DNA from: Gammaproteobacteria bacterium | GTDB lineage: Bacteria; Pseudomonadota; Gammaproteobacteria; JAJFKG01 | Direction: 5' to 3' | Assembly (NCBI GenBank): GCA_021156325.1 | Contig: JAJNDI010000018.1 | Coordinates: 1 to 56,588 of the forward strand | Length of the DNA: 56,588 nucleotides | In this document: in pieces, positions 17,306 through 26,043 of the stretch | How positions within the stretch are numbered: position 1 is the first letter of the stretch | Layout of the letters: the number at the start of each line of letters is the position of its first letter | Made by a program: the position numbers and the translations under genes | Notes under the pieces: generated by a model | Told to the model about the DNA's origin: nothing | What the model saw: the letters and a program-made list of their open reading frames with translations, nothing else | Databases searched by the model: none

Positions 17306-17536
17306 ATGCAAGCAAATATTCATCCGGCATACAGTGAAATCAAGGTAACGTGCAGCTGTGGGAACCACTTTACGACCAGTTCAACGCTGGGTAAAGACCT
17401 CCATTTGGATGTGTGTTATAAATGCCACCCTTTTTATACAGGTAAACAACGTATTGTCGATACCAGCGGACGGGTAGAAAGGTTTGATAAACGTTACGGA
17501 CATCTCAAAGGTAAAAGCGACAAAGATAAAGCGTAA
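17306..17536 (+). CDS. rpmE: 50S ribosomal protein L31
   Basis: 76 residues. It is the zinc-binding form: CSCGNHF and [12 protein letters not shown] provide the Cys residues, and the typical end [10 protein letters not shown] is present. It forms part of the inter-subunit bridge of the ribosome. It is immediately followed by ubiC with little or no gap. Confidence 0.97.
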   Translation: MQANIHPAYSEIKVTCSCGNHFTTSSTLGKDLHLDVCYKCHPFYTGKQRIVDTSGRVERFDKRYGHLKGKSDKDKA

Positions 17537-17540
17537 ATCT

Positions 17541-18098
17541 TTGCCGCCTGTTACATGGGAATTTCCGGCAGATAAAATGCCTCAGATCCCTCCCCTTCTC
17601 TTCCCTTTTATCACGGAAACAGGCTCGATGACCGCCTGTTTAAAGCGTTTAAGCAAGATGTTATCAGTGTTTGTATCTTATCAAGGGATGCAAATTATCG
17701 ATGATCCTGCCGTATTAACCTATATGGAAATCCCCCTTGGCGAACCTGCTTGGGTACGGCAAGTTATTTTGTCTTGCGATGAAATTCCCGTAATGTTTGC
17801 AGAGTCTGTTATGACAGAAGCCCTTTATCAAGCTAATCGTGATTGGCTGGATGCGTTGGGTGAAAAACCCATTGGAGAACATTTATTTCAAAATCCTGTT
17901 TTAGTACGCTCGCCTATTACGATCACTCAATTAGTGCCCACTTCGCGTTATCACCGCTTGATTCCCTCCTCAGCGGGTGTCAGTCTTATCCCTTTATGGG
18001 CAAGACGTTCTCAATTGCGCGATGACAAAATTAACTTAGGCCTTTTTGAAGTATTTTTACCGGGATTTTTAGAACGTATCATCGCCAGAGATAGTTGA
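17541..18098 (+). CDS. ubiC: Chorismate lyase (ubiquinone biosynthesis)
   Basis: Converts chorismate to 4-hydroxybenzoate plus pyruvate, the first committed step of ubiquinone synthesis. Recognisable pieces are TETGSMTACLKRL (family D/GSMT-x-RL), EPAWVRQVIL (substrate Arg), LGEKPIGEHLF and RYHRLIPSS (Arg/Tyr of the typical R-x-S-x-F region). No ATG is available: TTG 17541 gives a normal length (185 aa) and a 4-nt gap after rpmE, while TTG 17484 would overlap rpmE by 53 nt. Neither has a good ribosome binding site, so translational coupling is likely. It is followed by ubiA after 1 nt, as expected for a ubiCA operon. Confidence 0.85.
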   Translation: MPPVTWEFPADKMPQIPPLLFPFITETGSMTACLKRLSKMLSVFVSYQGMQIIDDPAVLTYMEIPLGEPAWVRQVILSCDEIPVMFAESVMTEALYQANRDWLDALGEKPIGEHLFQNPVLVRSPITITQLVPTSRYHRLIPSSAGVSLIPLWARRSQLRDDKINLGLFEVFLPGFLERIIARDS

Positions 18099-18099
18099 A

Positions 18100-19002
18100 A
18101 TGGACACAACGCTTTTTACACAACGATTATTGCGTTATGCCGTCTTAATGCGATGGCATAAGCCGATTGGTATTTTGTTATTACTCTGGCCAACCCTCTG
18201 GGCGCTGTGGCTAGCTAATGAGGGACCGCCTCATATCTCGTTATTATTGATTTTTTGCGCAGGCGTTATCGTGATGCGATCGGCCGGCTGCGTCATTAAT
18301 GATATTGCTGATCGGCGCATCGACCGTCATGTTGCTCGTACACAACAACGTCCCCTGGCCTGTCATGTCATCACCCTGCGTGAAGCATGGTTGTTGTTTT
18401 TAGGGCTTTTAAGTATTGGCTTTACCCTGTTGCTGCAATTAAACAGTCTCGCGATCATTTCAGGCATCATAGCCCTTGGGTTTATTATTTTTTACCCTTT
18501 TTCAAAACGATATACCCATTTTCCCCAAGTCGTGCTGGGATTGACTTTTTACGCCAGTATTCCTATCGCCTTTGCAGCAAGTCTTGGGTTTTTTACCCCT
18601 TTAACCTGGATAACATACGGTACGGCGGCCTTGTGGGCGGTGATTTATGACACGTTCTATGCCATGATTGACAGGGACGATGACCAGCATGTGGGAGTAA
18701 AATCCACGGCTATTTTTTTTGGCCGATATGACAGGCTGATTATCGGGATCTTGCAGTGTATTTTTATTGGCCTGTTATTCTATATAGGCGGCTACGCGCG
18801 GCTTGGCTTTGCTTATCAAATGAGCGTTATATTGAGTGCGGCTTGCTGTGTTTATCATCAATATCTTATTCGCCGCCACAACCCTCAAGCTTGTTTTAGC
18901 GCATTTTTGCACAATCATTGGATAGGGCTGATTATCTTTGCAGGACTTTTCCTGCATTATCTGATTTTGAATCAAGCAGTTGATGCTGTAGTCAATTTAT
19001 AA
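18100..19002 (+). CDS. ubiA: 4-hydroxybenzoate polyprenyltransferase
   Basis: Inner-membrane enzyme that attaches the polyprenyl chain to 4-hydroxybenzoate. Both Asp-rich prenyl-diphosphate/Mg sites are present: NDIADRRIDRHV (~residues 67-78) and YDTFYAMIDRDDD (~187-199). There are eight to nine membrane segments and 300 residues, the usual length. The ATG lies 1 nt after the ubiC stop, so translation is coupled. It supplies the next pathway step after UbiC. Confidence 0.95.
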   Translation: MDTTLFTQRLLRYAVLMRWHKPIGILLLLWPTLWALWLANEGPPHISLLLIFCAGVIVMRSAGCVINDIADRRIDRHVARTQQRPLACHVITLREAWLLFLGLLSIGFTLLLQLNSLAIISGIIALGFIIFYPFSKRYTHFPQVVLGLTFYASIPIAFAASLGFFTPLTWITYGTAALWAVIYDTFYAMIDRDDDQHVGVKSTAIFFGRYDRLIIGILQCIFIGLLFYIGGYARLGFAYQMSVILSAACCVYHQYLIRRHNPQACFSAFLHNHWIGLIIFAGLFLHYLILNQAVDAVVNL

Positions 19003-19110
19003 TATCATTTTCCTAACCAGCTTTATTACCCTCGCCATATTTCTTCTCAGGCCTTTGCCTTGGTATGTATTTTGCAGCCTTAGGCCTACGACATAGAAGG
19101 AACAAAAAAC

Positions 19111-20187
19111 GTGTTTAATTTGTTCAAAAGCCGAAGGAATGGTCTTCTCGGGGTGGATATCAGCTCAAGTTCCGTCAAAATTTTGGAACTGGAAGCCGTT
19201 GGTGATTCTTATAAGGTGAGTCATTTTGGAATGGCGCGCTTTTCGGGGGAGGCGGTTGTTGAAAAAGATATTCGGGATATTGAATCCGTAGCTCGGGCCG
19301 TGAAAGAAGCCCATGCCCAATCGGGTTCGCATGCTCATTTTGCCGCAGTTGCTGTATCGGGTTCTTCGGTGATCACCAAAATCATCCAGGTAGACGCTGA
19401 TTTATCAGATCATGAAATTGAAACCCAGATCCGCGCTGAAGCCGATCGCCATATTTCCTATCCTATCGAAGAGATGAATGTTGACTTTGAAGTGTTGGGG
19501 GTTAGTGAATCTGATCCTAAATTAGTCGATGTCTTGATTGCAGCCGCCCGCAGTGAAAACGTACAAGCGCATGTCGAAGCGCTAGTGCAGGGCGGTTTGC
19601 ATCCTAAAGTGGTGAGTGTTGAAATTTATGCCATTGAGCGGGCTTATAGTTTGATAGCCAAAGGATTACCCGAAGAAGGCAAAGGATTGACTGCAGTGGT
19701 GATGGATATTGGCGATGAAACTTCCACAATTTGTGTACTGTCTTCTGGCAGAACCATTTACATTCGTGATGAAGCTTTCGGCGGGCTTCAACTCACCAGG
19801 CAAATCATGAAACATTACAACATGAGCGAGCAAGAAGCCGAAGAAGCCAAACGTAATAATACTTTACCTGAAGATTATGAAGAGAGCCTCCTGCATCCTT
19901 TTCAGCAGGATTTGTTACAGCAAGTCAATCGGTCATTGCAGTTCTTTAGTACCTCGGAACAACACAGAAGCATCGATTTGATTCTTTTGGGGGGAGGATG
20001 CGCCAAAATCCCGGGTTTTATTGAGCAAGTTGCAGACCTGACGCATATAAAAACCATGTTAGCCAATCCAATAGAACATCTTTCGATTGCTTCAGGTATC
20101 AATAAAGAAGCTTTGATAGCCAAAGGGCCTCAATTATTAATCGCCTGCGGATTAGCCATGAGAGGTTTTGACGATGTCACACATTAA
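19111..20187 (+). CDS. pilM: Type IV pilus assembly ATPase-like protein PilM
   Basis: Actin-like cytoplasmic protein of the inner-membrane pilus alignment complex; it binds the N-terminal peptide of PilN. The sequence shows GVDISSSSVKILELE (phosphate-1 motif), VMDIGDETSTICVLS (phosphate-2) and ILLGGGCAKIPGF (adenosine motif). The start is GTG 19111 with GAAGGA about 9 nt upstream. It is the first gene of pilMNOPQ; the pilN start overlaps its end by 14 nt. 358 residues, normal for the family. Confidence 0.96.
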   Translation: MFNLFKSRRNGLLGVDISSSSVKILELEAVGDSYKVSHFGMARFSGEAVVEKDIRDIESVARAVKEAHAQSGSHAHFAAVAVSGSSVITKIIQVDADLSDHEIETQIRAEADRHISYPIEEMNVDFEVLGVSESDPKLVDVLIAAARSENVQAHVEALVQGGLHPKVVSVEIYAIERAYSLIAKGLPEEGKGLTAVVMDIGDETSTICVLSSGRTIYIRDEAFGGLQLTRQIMKHYNMSEQEAEEAKRNNTLPEDYEESLLHPFQQDLLQQVNRSLQFFSTSEQHRSIDLILLGGGCAKIPGFIEQVADLTHIKTMLANPIEHLSIASGINKEALIAKGPQLLIACGLAMRGFDDVTH

Positions 20188-20782
20188 TTTACTTCCATGG
20201 CGAGAAGAGAAACGACATCACTCTAAAAAAGAATTTATTGTGTTAATCAGTGTGGTTGCAACCATATCAGTCATTGTTATTTGCCTGGCTCATGCTGCTA
20301 TTTTTTATGTTTATACAGCCCAGAACAAGATTGATATCTATCTCAATGAACAATTAACTGAAATCAAGGCTGAAATTGCAAAAGGACAGGCGCTTGATAA
20401 AGAAAAGCAAAAATTACTGTCGTATGTTGATGAAATTAAAGCTATCAATAAACAAAGAATCGAAACAACTTTAATACTTAACCATTTAACGACAGCTGTT
20501 CCCGCGGGTGTTCATTTAACAGATTTTTCCAGAAAAGGAATAAATATAGAGATCAATGGGGTTGCTGAATCGAACACGCGAGTATCTCAATTAATGAGAA
20601 ATATACAACAAATAAAAGTCGTGAAACAAGCTGTTCTATCTAAAATAGAAAGCAGCGATAATGGCGGGAATAACGTCAGTAATTTTAATATCCAATTGGT
20701 ATTAAATGCGCACGATGAAATCATTTCAGAAGAAAACGGATCAAAAGAAAATAATGCTAAAGAAAACGAAAGGCAGCATTAA
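20174..20782 (+). CDS. pilN: Type IV pilus assembly protein PilN
   Basis: Bitopic inner-membrane protein. The conserved cytoplasmic INLLPWRE motif (residues 3-10) binds PilM, followed by a membrane helix (~25-45), a coiled coil and a periplasmic ferredoxin-like domain (TAVPAGVHLTDFSRKG). ATG 20174 is preferred to TTG 20168, with AGAGG upstream. It overlaps pilM and is followed by pilO after 2 nt. The C-terminal tail is Asn/Glu-rich. Confidence 0.95.
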   Translation: MSHINLLPWREEKRHHSKKEFIVLISVVATISVIVICLAHAAIFYVYTAQNKIDIYLNEQLTEIKAEIAKGQALDKEKQKLLSYVDEIKAINKQRIETTLILNHLTTAVPAGVHLTDFSRKGINIEINGVAESNTRVSQLMRNIQQIKVVKQAVLSKIESSDNGGNNVSNFNIQLVLNAHDEIISEENGSKENNAKENERQH

Positions 20783-20784
20783 CT

Positions 20785-21414
20785 ATGGCAATTGAATTAG
20801 CAGAAATAGATTTTGAAAATATTGGCGTATGGCCGTCACATATCAAGAGCATCATTTGCGTTGTTGTGTTTTTGATTATGTTGAGCGCAGGTTATTGGTT
20901 TGATATACGCATACAATTAAATAAGCTCCACAAGGCAGAAAAAGAACAAGTGGTTCTGGAAGCGGAAATCGAAAAGCAGCAAGCGCAAGTTTTACCAATA
21001 AAAATACTAGAATTTCAAATAGAAGACATTAAGTCCTATTTGGGTAATGCCTTTGGGAAAATTCAAAGTTCAATGGAAATCCCCAAGATACTGGAAGATA
21101 TTTCATTGCAAGGAACGAAAAGCGGCCTTGAATTTCGATCAGTTCAACCGTTGGCTGAAGTGAAACATGATTTTTATGCTGATACCCCTATTAATATTGT
21201 CGTTGTGGGTGATTACCACCAGCTTGGAAGATTTGTTGCTGATCTGAGCGCATTGCCCCGGTATGTTGTTATTACCGATTTTTCGTTGAAAAAAGATGCG
21301 GCAGGAAACACGGCATCCTCTCAGGCTATAAAGAACGCGGATAATACCGTTAAAGATAAACTGGAGATGTCGATTCAAGCACATATTTATCGAAGCACCT
21401 CGTTGGCTAAATAG
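20785..21414 (+). CDS. pilO: Type IV pilus assembly protein PilO
   Basis: Partner of PilN in the inner-membrane alignment complex. It has a short cytosolic N-terminus (ELAEIDFENIGVWP), one membrane helix (IICVVVFLIMLSAGYWF), a coiled coil (HKAEKEQVVLEAEIEKQQAQ) and a periplasmic domain (GLEFRSVQPLAEVKHDFYAD, VVGDYHQLGRFVADLSALPR) characteristic of PilO. It is tightly spaced within the operon. Confidence 0.95.
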   Translation: MAIELAEIDFENIGVWPSHIKSIICVVVFLIMLSAGYWFDIRIQLNKLHKAEKEQVVLEAEIEKQQAQVLPIKILEFQIEDIKSYLGNAFGKIQSSMEIPKILEDISLQGTKSGLEFRSVQPLAEVKHDFYADTPINIVVVGDYHQLGRFVADLSALPRYVVITDFSLKKDAAGNTASSQAIKNADNTVKDKLEMSIQAHIYRSTSLAK

Positions 21415-21423
21415 GGAATATAG

Positions 21424-21981
21424 ATGCGAATGGATTTTTTAATAAAAAGTAATACGCAATTTAAAGTTGCCGGTATTATTTCGTTAGCAGTATTGTTTGT
21501 TGCCATATTGGCTTGGTGGTTTTTCAGAAAGCCTATAACAGCGTATTCGGTTGTGCAGGAATACGTCCAAGAAGTGCGTAATCGTCCTGGAAAAGCGTTG
21601 GATAGGTTAGAAAAATTTCCGGTTTATATTTCCCTGCCTTATACCAGTGATATGAAGCGCAGCCCATTCAGTGCAAAATTTCAGGACCCCAAATTGATGC
21701 AAGGTGAAGGACCTGATTTAAATCGTCCGCGAGGCGAATTAGAATCTTTCGCATTAGACGCTCTTAAAATGGTAGGAGTGATTAGACAAGATAATACTAT
21801 TTGGGCTGTGATTCTCGCGCCTAACAATACCATTTATCGAATAAAAACAGGCGATTTTATAGGAAAAAATTATGGCAAGGTTGTTTCTATTTCTTCTACC
21901 GATATAGAAATTTCTGAATCTATCTCTGATGGATATGGGTTATGGGTTAAGCGTCCCGCAGTATTAACATTAAGTGAGTAA
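21424..21981 (+). CDS. pilP: Type IV pilus assembly protein PilP (non-lipidated form)
   Basis: Links the PilNO complex to the PilQ secretin. The central and C-terminal regions are typical: RPRGELESFALDALKMVG, WAVILAPNNTIYRIKTGDFIGKN-type HR-domain sequence, and GLWVKRPAVLTL. Unusually, the N-terminus has a membrane helix (AGIISLAVLFVAILAWWFF) but no Cys for a lipobox. The protein therefore seems anchored in the inner membrane by a helix rather than by lipid. ATG 21424; an internal ATG two codons later is equally possible. Confidence 0.93.
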   Translation: MRMDFLIKSNTQFKVAGIISLAVLFVAILAWWFFRKPITAYSVVQEYVQEVRNRPGKALDRLEKFPVYISLPYTSDMKRSPFSAKFQDPKLMQGEGPDLNRPRGELESFALDALKMVGVIRQDNTIWAVILAPNNTIYRIKTGDFIGKNYGKVVSISSTDIEISESISDGYGLWVKRPAVLTLSE

Positions 21982-22026
21982 AATGACATGAGCAAAATAT
22001 CTGTTCATCTGCACCAGGAAACCAAT

Positions 22027-24174
22027 ATGAGCAAATTGGCTTTTTTTGCCATTTTACTCATGAAAGGCATACTGTGTTTCTTTTTGGTTTGGACTCTTTT
22101 TTTTATAGGCTATGCAAAAGCGCAATCTTCGGTTTCCTCCGATAAGGCCGCGTCAGCGGTTATATCACCTAAAAATCAATTGGAAGGGATAAAATTTTCA
22201 ACACAGCCCAACAATACTGTCCAGATCAAAATGAGTTTTAGCCAGCCTTTAAGTGGGATCCCCAGCAGTTTTTTAACGACAAAGCCGGCACGTATTATTG
22301 TGGACATGAAGGATGTTAAAAATATCAACGGTCCCTCAAGCCATGCGGTGAATATGGGCGCGGTGGAAAAAGTGACTTCGCTGGTCGCAGACGGGCGTTT
22401 CCGTGTCATTGTCGATTTATCCGATACTGTAAAATACACCACTCGTGTTGAAGGTAATACGTTGTATATTGTCGTATCGCATGACCAATTGGCAAATCAT
22501 ACCTTTGATCAAAAGAAAAAAGAATATGGCGCAACCTCGCTTGGAAAAACCGATTTTGAAATTAACAACATTGATTTTCGCAGGCAAGATAAAACAGGGC
22601 GGCTTATCATCGATTTATCGAGCCCGGATGTGTCATCCGATGTGCTGGAAGAAGCGGGAAAATTGATTATTACCTTTCCGGAAACGAATGTGCCTGTCCG
22701 GTTACAACGACGTTTAGATGTGAGCGATTTTGGAACACCGATTTCAACTATCGATACCCGCCATAAAGGTAAGGATACCCAAATACAAGTTAATTTATCA
22801 GGGTCTTATGATCATTTGATTTATCAAATTGGCAATCAGTTGTTTTTGGATGTACAGGCATTGACACCGGCTGAAGCTGCAGATAAAAAGGCAAAAACCC
22901 CTGATTATAAAGGCAAAAAACTGTCGCTTAATTTTCAGGATATACCAGTACGTGCCGTATTGCAGTTATTGGCAGAATTTACCGGTTTAAATATTGTTGT
23001 CAGTGATTCTGTCAAAGGCAATATTACGCTGCGGTTAAATGATGTGCCCTGGGATCAGGCCCTGGCTATTGTGCTGCAAACCCAGGGTTTGGGGCAACAG
23101 CAAGTGGGAAATGTGATGTTAGTGGCGCCGTTAGCTGAATTAATGGCTCGAGAAAAGCAAGAATTGGAATCAGTTAAGCAAGTTGAAACATTAGCGCCGC
23201 TTCGCTCTGAGTTAATCCGGCTGCATTATGCCAAAGCAGAAGATATGGTAAAACTCTTACAAGAGAGCAAAGACAATTCTGTTTTATCCAGCCGCGGCAG
23301 CGTGAGTTTTGATGTGCGTACGAATAGCCTATGGGTACAAGATACTTCAGCACAATTAAAGGATATAGAGGATTTTATCAAGCGTTTGGATATACCCGTT
23401 CGGCAAGTCTTGATAGAGGCGCGTATTGTTGAAGTTTCTAAAGACTATTCAGAAGATTTGGGCGTCAAGTTAGGGGTGACCAATGAAAAACGCAATATTA
23501 CAGGTACTTTGGACGGAGCCAATCAGATGAAGCAAGGAACGGCTCCGGTTGATATTGATGTTGACGATCGATTAAATCTCAATTTACCGGCTGCCGCTAC
23601 TGACTCGTCAAGTATCGGTATTGCCTTGGCAAAGATTGGGACCGATACCTTTCTGGATCTGGAACTTTCTGCATTGGAAACCGAAGGGCGCGCCAAAATT
23701 GTTTCTTCACCCCGTGTCATTACGGCAGATAAACAGCTGGCACGGATTGAATCGGGGCAAGAAATTCCTTACCAGGAATCCTCTTCCAGCGGGGCAACCT
23801 CGGTCTCATTCAAAAAAGCGGTATTAAGCCTGGAAGTAACGCCGCAAATTACACCGGATAATCGCATCATTATGTTGTTAAAAGTCAATAAAGACAGCCC
23901 TAATTATAGTGAGACGACCGCTCTTAATAATGAACCTGCTATCAACACTAAATCTGTCGAGACCAATGTATTGGTTAAAAACGGTGAAACGGTTGTGCTG
24001 GGGGGTATTTATGAACAAAATAAATCGTTGACGATCAACAAAACTCCTTTTTTAGGAGACATTCCTCTATTAGGTTATCTCTTTAGAAGCAAATCAGAGC
24101 AAGACGATCGCAGTGAACTGCTGATCTTTATTACGCCCAAGATCATCATGCAGGAAGATGGAGGAGTAGCTTGA
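22027..24174 (+). CDS. pilQ: Type IV pilus secretin PilQ
   Basis: Outer-membrane secretin through which the pilus exits. Order: signal peptide, two AMIN (peptidoglycan-binding) domains (~45-290), the STN/secretin N0 domain (KLSLNFQDIPVRAVLQLLAE), N1 (LIRLHYAKAEDMVKLLQ), and the secretin core (VRQVLIEARIVEV ... NVLVKNGETVVLGGIYEQ ... FLGDIPLLGYLFRS ... ELLIFITPKII). ATG 22027 has AGGA 7 nt upstream. An in-frame ATG at 21988, also encoding MSK, would add 13 residues and cannot be excluded. It ends in a TGATG overlap with the next gene. Confidence 0.95.
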   Translation: MSKLAFFAILLMKGILCFFLVWTLFFIGYAKAQSSVSSDKAASAVISPKNQLEGIKFSTQPNNTVQIKMSFSQPLSGIPSSFLTTKPARIIVDMKDVKNINGPSSHAVNMGAVEKVTSLVADGRFRVIVDLSDTVKYTTRVEGNTLYIVVSHDQLANHTFDQKKKEYGATSLGKTDFEINNIDFRRQDKTGRLIIDLSSPDVSSDVLEEAGKLIITFPETNVPVRLQRRLDVSDFGTPISTIDTRHKGKDTQIQVNLSGSYDHLIYQIGNQLFLDVQALTPAEAADKKAKTPDYKGKKLSLNFQDIPVRAVLQLLAEFTGLNIVVSDSVKGNITLRLNDVPWDQALAIVLQTQGLGQQQVGNVMLVAPLAELMAREKQELESVKQVETLAPLRSELIRLHYAKAEDMVKLLQESKDNSVLSSRGSVSFDVRTNSLWVQDTSAQLKDIEDFIKRLDIPVRQVLIEARIVEVSKDYSEDLGVKLGVTNEKRNITGTLDGANQMKQGTAPVDIDVDDRLNLNLPAAATDSSSIGIALAKIGTDTFLDLELSALETEGRAKIVSSPRVITADKQLARIESGQEIPYQESSSSGATSVSFKKAVLSLEVTPQITPDNRIIMLLKVNKDSPNYSETTALNNEPAINTKSVETNVLVKNGETVVLGGIYEQNKSLTINKTPFLGDIPLLGYLFRSKSEQDDRSELLIFITPKIIMQEDGGVA

Positions 24175-24692
24175 TGAAAAATAATCATAAACAACAACGC
24201 ATTTTTTTGTTAGGTGAACAAGGTGTGGGAAAAACTTCAGTGGGGCGCGGCTTGGCAAGAACCTTGAGATTTGATTTTTATGACGTCAATGCCATGATAG
24301 AAGAACGCTCCGGCGTGGAATTGTCCTGGATAAAAGACCGCGAAGGCGAAGAAGGTATTCATTGCCGGACGCAGAAAATATTAAATGAGTTATTAAATAA
24401 AGAAAACATTGTCATTGCTGCAGGTAATAATATCAATTCAAATGCCGTCAATAAAACGTTATCTCATGCCGGCATTGTCGTTTACTTGCAAGCTTCCGTA
24501 TCGGAACGATTAACACGCCTTGCTAATCGGCGAAAAACCGATGAGAAAGTTTGCTCCAAGACAGAACAAAGCAACTTTAACTATGAAGGTATTGCTGATA
24601 TTGTCATCAATACCGACAGTTTATCTCGCCCTGCTGTGATCAGTGAATTAGCCAAGCAGCTCATGCCGAATATCTCTTCTATGAATAGCTAA
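24174..24692 (+). CDS. aroK: Degenerate shikimate kinase homologue
   Basis: Located where aroK normally sits, between pilQ and aroB, with GGAGGAG upstream and a TGATG overlap with pilQ. The fold is clearly AroK: P-loop GEQGVGKTSVGR (14-25), REGEEG (56-61), IVVYLQASVSERLTRL. However, the shikimate-site residues are changed. The family DSD/DTD is DVN (37-39), FR of the GFRxRE motif is IH (62-63), the GGG motif is GNN (84-86) and the lid RPLL is absent (RRKTDEKVCSK). It probably still binds a nucleotide but is unlikely to be a normal shikimate kinase. Either a true AroK lies elsewhere or this protein has another role. Confidence 0.85.
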   Translation: MKNNHKQQRIFLLGEQGVGKTSVGRGLARTLRFDFYDVNAMIEERSGVELSWIKDREGEEGIHCRTQKILNELLNKENIVIAAGNNINSNAVNKTLSHAGIVVYLQASVSERLTRLANRRKTDEKVCSKTEQSNFNYEGIADIVINTDSLSRPAVISELAKQLMPNISSMNS

Positions 24693-24707
24693 CTTCAGCT
24701 TAAATTG

Positions 24708-24857
24708 CTAGAGTCTGTCGTCAAATGCGCTAGGATGGAGCAGAAGTGATTGATTTTCGAGTACCAAAGCGCAGCATATGTGGTGATATGTGAGCATTGG
24801 AACGCAAAAAATCAATCAGCTATGCCCATCATAGTAGCATTTGACGACAGACTCTAG
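24708..24857. repeat. 150-bp palindromic MITE-like element, copy 1
   Basis: Perfect ~20-bp terminal inverted repeats (TAGAGTCTGTCGTCAAATGC and its complement) flank an internal imperfect palindrome (GAGTACCAAAGCGCAGCATA ... TATGTGAGCATTGG). The core is shared with the element at 49661-49777 although the arms differ. I see no coding capacity in it. Confidence 0.85.
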
Positions 24858-24889
24858 TATACCTATCCTTATTCCCACGTAATAAATTC

Positions 24890-24942
24890 CCCCTTTGAAA
24901 AAGGGGGAAGGCGGGCGCGTAAGCGGCCGACAGGGGGATTTT
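24890..24942 (+). repeat. Double-hairpin repeat supplying the aroB ribosome binding site
   Basis: First hairpin CCCCCTTTGAAAAAGGGGG; second hairpin CGGGCGC-GTAA-GCGGCCG; right end AGGGGGATTTTA. The aroB ATG begins at 24943, so AGGGGG is positioned 5 nt before the start codon as its Shine-Dalgarno sequence. Confidence 0.85.
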
Positions 24943-26043
24943 ATGAAAACTATCTATGCCGCTCTAGGCAATAAAACTTATCCCATTCATATTGGACAAG
25001 GGTTATTACAACGATCTGATCTATTTGCAGATCTGCTTTCTTCACGGCGCATCTTGCTTGTTACCCATGAGAGAATTAGTGCCTTATACACTCAAAAAAT
25101 ACAATCACATCCAAATAGACAGAATTTGCTTACCTGTATACTGCCAGAAGGTGAAGAACATAAAACGTTAAAAACAGCAGAAATTATTTTCGATAAGTTA
25201 TTGGAGCATCATTACCATCGCGATACCGTCTTAATTGCCATGGGGGGCGGGGTTATTGGTGATATTAGCGGTTTTGCTGCAGCGTGTTATCAACGGGGTA
25301 TTGATTATCTTCAAGTGCCGACTACTTTATTAGCGCAGGTAGATGCGGCTATCGGGGGGAAAACGGCAGTTAATCACCGTCTGGGTAAAAATATGATAGG
25401 GATGTTCCATCAACCCCAAGGAGTGATCATCGATATCGACACCTTAAAAACACTTGAGCCGCGCCAATTTCGCTCAGGTTTGGCTGAAGTCATTAAATAT
25501 GGCTTGATCAGCGATGCCGCATTTTTTGAGTGGTTTGAAAAGCATCTTGATGCAATTTTGAATCATGAACCTGATGTGTTAATTCATATGATTAGCCGTT
25601 CTTGTGAGTCTAAACTCCACTGGGTAAGCCAGGATGAATATGATAAAAAAGGATATCGAGCTTTATTAAACTTTGGACATACCTTTGGCCATGCGATAGA
25701 ATGTGCGCTGGATTACGGTCATTGGCTGCATGGTGAGGCGGTAGCGGCGGGGATGGTAATGGCAGCACATTTATCAGCTGACTTGGGCTGGCTTTCCAGA
25801 TCGGCTGTGAAACGGATTGAAGCACTGCTCGCGCGAATAGGATTGCCTGTTCGCCTGCCCAAGCTGATTTTACCCGAAACCCTTTTTGCTGCGATGCAGC
25901 ATGATAAGAAATGTGTACAAGAAGGATTAACGCTGGTTTTACTGAAAGAAATTGGCCACGCTTTTTTGTATAGAGAGGTTACAAAAGAAGCTGTTCTTCA
26001 GGTGATTACACAAGCTGGCGATACACCCTTTCACCCCTTTTGA
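24943..26043 (+). CDS. aroB: 3-dehydroquinate synthase
   Basis: NAD-dependent second enzyme of the shikimate pathway. Motifs are EHKTLKTAEIIFDKLL, AMGGGVIGDISGFAAA (NAD loop), QVPTTLLAQVDAAIGGKTAVNH, GLAEVIKYGLI, and the metal-binding RALLNFGHTFGHAIE and HGEAVAAGM. Normal length (366 aa). ATG 24943 has its Shine-Dalgarno in the upstream repeat. The last residues and the TGA stop lie inside another copy of the same repeat family (TTTCACCCCTTTTGAAAAAGGGG), so repeats touch the gene at both ends. Confidence 0.97.
   Translation: MKTIYAALGNKTYPIHIGQGLLQRSDLFADLLSSRRILLVTHERISALYTQKIQSHPNRQNLLTCILPEGEEHKTLKTAEIIFDKLLEHHYHRDTVLIAMGGGVIGDISGFAAACYQRGIDYLQVPTTLLAQVDAAIGGKTAVNHRLGKNMIGMFHQPQGVIIDIDTLKTLEPRQFRSGLAEVIKYGLISDAAFFEWFEKHLDAILNHEPDVLIHMISRSCESKLHWVSQDEYDKKGYRALLNFGHTFGHAIECALDYGHWLHGEAVAAGMVMAAHLSADLGWLSRSAVKRIEALLARIGLPVRLPKLILPETLFAAMQHDKKCVQEGLTLVLLKEIGHAFLYREVTKEAVLQVITQAGDTPFHPF

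Noticed and set aside
24699-24713. Shared CTTAAATTGCTAGA at 24699 and 40721
   Set aside because: A 14-bp match between two AT-rich intergenic sites without common context; probably coincidence.
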